Below, piece after piece: positions 63,762 through 64,000 of a stretch of DNA of 64,000 nucleotides (the stretch's first letter is position 1; each line of letters opens with the position of its first letter). The notes beneath the pieces are model-generated. The model made no database searches. It was not told the origin of the DNA and saw only the letters and a program-made list of their open reading frames with translations. The position numbers and the translations under genes were made by a program. The stretch comes from Sphingobacteriia bacterium (GTDB lineage Bacteria; Bacteroidota; Bacteroidia; Bacteroidales; UBA7960), in assembly GCA_011390785.1 (NCBI GenBank), contig JAABRR010000003.1:1-64000 (forward strand), given 5' to 3'.

Positions 63762-64000
63762 ATGGCAAATCTCTTTGGTGAATATGTATGCAAACTTGAC
63801 GCTAAAGGCAGGTTCATGTTACCTGCCGGGCTTAAGAAGCAGCTGCCGGAAGCTGACCAGGAGCGTTTTGTCCTTAACAGGGGTTTCGAAAAGAATTTAA
63901 CCTTATACCCTGACAGTGAATGGCAGAAAATAACCAAAGAAATCAATTCGCTTAATCTGTACAATAAGAAAAACAGAGAATTTGTGAGGTATTTCTATCG
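63762..64000 (+). CDS. mraZ: MraZ transcriptional regulator (3' end outside window)
   Basis: The first 79 residues are visible. They begin MANLFGEYVCKLDAKGRFML, the characteristic MraZ start, with PAGLKKQL and RFVLNRGFEKNLTLYP completing the first AbrB/SpoVT-like domain. MraZ is normally about 150 residues and opens the dcw cluster (mraW, ftsL, ftsI, mur genes), which should continue beyond the right edge. The upstream triple box supports autoregulation. Confidence 0.95.
   Translation, partial: MANLFGEYVCKLDAKGRFMLPAGLKKQLPEADQERFVLNRGFEKNLTLYPDSEWQKITKEINSLNLYNKKNREFVRYFY

Overview
The window looks like chromosomal DNA of a Bacteroidota bacterium, probably of the Bacteroidales/Marinilabiliales type. 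The reasons are: two very large secreted proteins ending in type IX secretion (T9SS) sorting domains, a GldB-type lipoprotein, an HU-like/SPOR envelope protein, a GlsA/GlsB-type acyltransferase pair for glycine lipids, many short lipoproteins, and TAnnTTTG promoter boxes typical of this phylum. No rRNA, tRNA, CRISPR array, complete transposon or prophage was recognised.

Region by region. 1-2000: the 3' part of a GntR/UTRA regulator cut by the window edge, an MNT nucleotidyltransferase whose HEPN partner is reduced to 31 codons, and a HAD phosphatase/phosphoglucomutase. 2100-13300: a secreted sugar-oxidation and post-translational-modification block. A gluconolactonase-like SMP-30 lipoprotein faces six minus-strand genes: radical-SAM sulfatase maturase, CotH/LTD/PA14 T9SS protein, formylglycine-generating enzyme lipoprotein, Tat-exported gluconate-dehydrogenase subunit 3, GMC flavoprotein and nine-heme cytochrome c. 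13300-16000: a small lipoprotein and an AbgT transporter. 16000-19100: three minus-strand genes of unknown function, each bounded by its own inverted 8-9 bp word and separated by attC-like hairpin repeats. This integron-cassette-like array is the most unusual structure in the window. 19400-24400: argS, a COG2403-type GTPase, pyrB and pyrI. 24400-37000: a 1748-residue T9SS protein, an Rpn/transposase remnant, an M28 peptidase with PDZ, a transglutaminase-like/propeller protein and a Cys-type sulfatase that the two maturases could activate. 37000-51200: conserved housekeeping (acyl-CoA synthetase, ispE, GH3, deoxynucleoside kinase, kdsB, HU-SPOR, trmB, alkyltransferase-like protein, Mrp, Nfu, nadE) plus a carboxypeptidase-regulatory-like surface lipoprotein. 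51200-58600: a small secreted protein and then a six-gene plus-strand envelope operon, several members of which resemble LPP20/FlgT-N proteins. 58600-64000: a PorT-like barrel, a zinc-ribbon membrane protein, gldB, engB, a glsB/glsA-like pair, and the start of mraZ (division and cell wall cluster) with an upstream three-copy operator.

How the genes may work together: the GMC dehydrogenase, its small subunit and the cytochrome form a plausible periplasmic sugar or alcohol dehydrogenase feeding electrons to a quinone or respiratory chain, with SMP-30 hydrolysing the lactone product. The two formylglycine systems (O2-dependent FGE and O2-independent anSME) could mature the same sulfatase under different redox conditions. 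Functions rest on motif recognition by eye; no database search was run.
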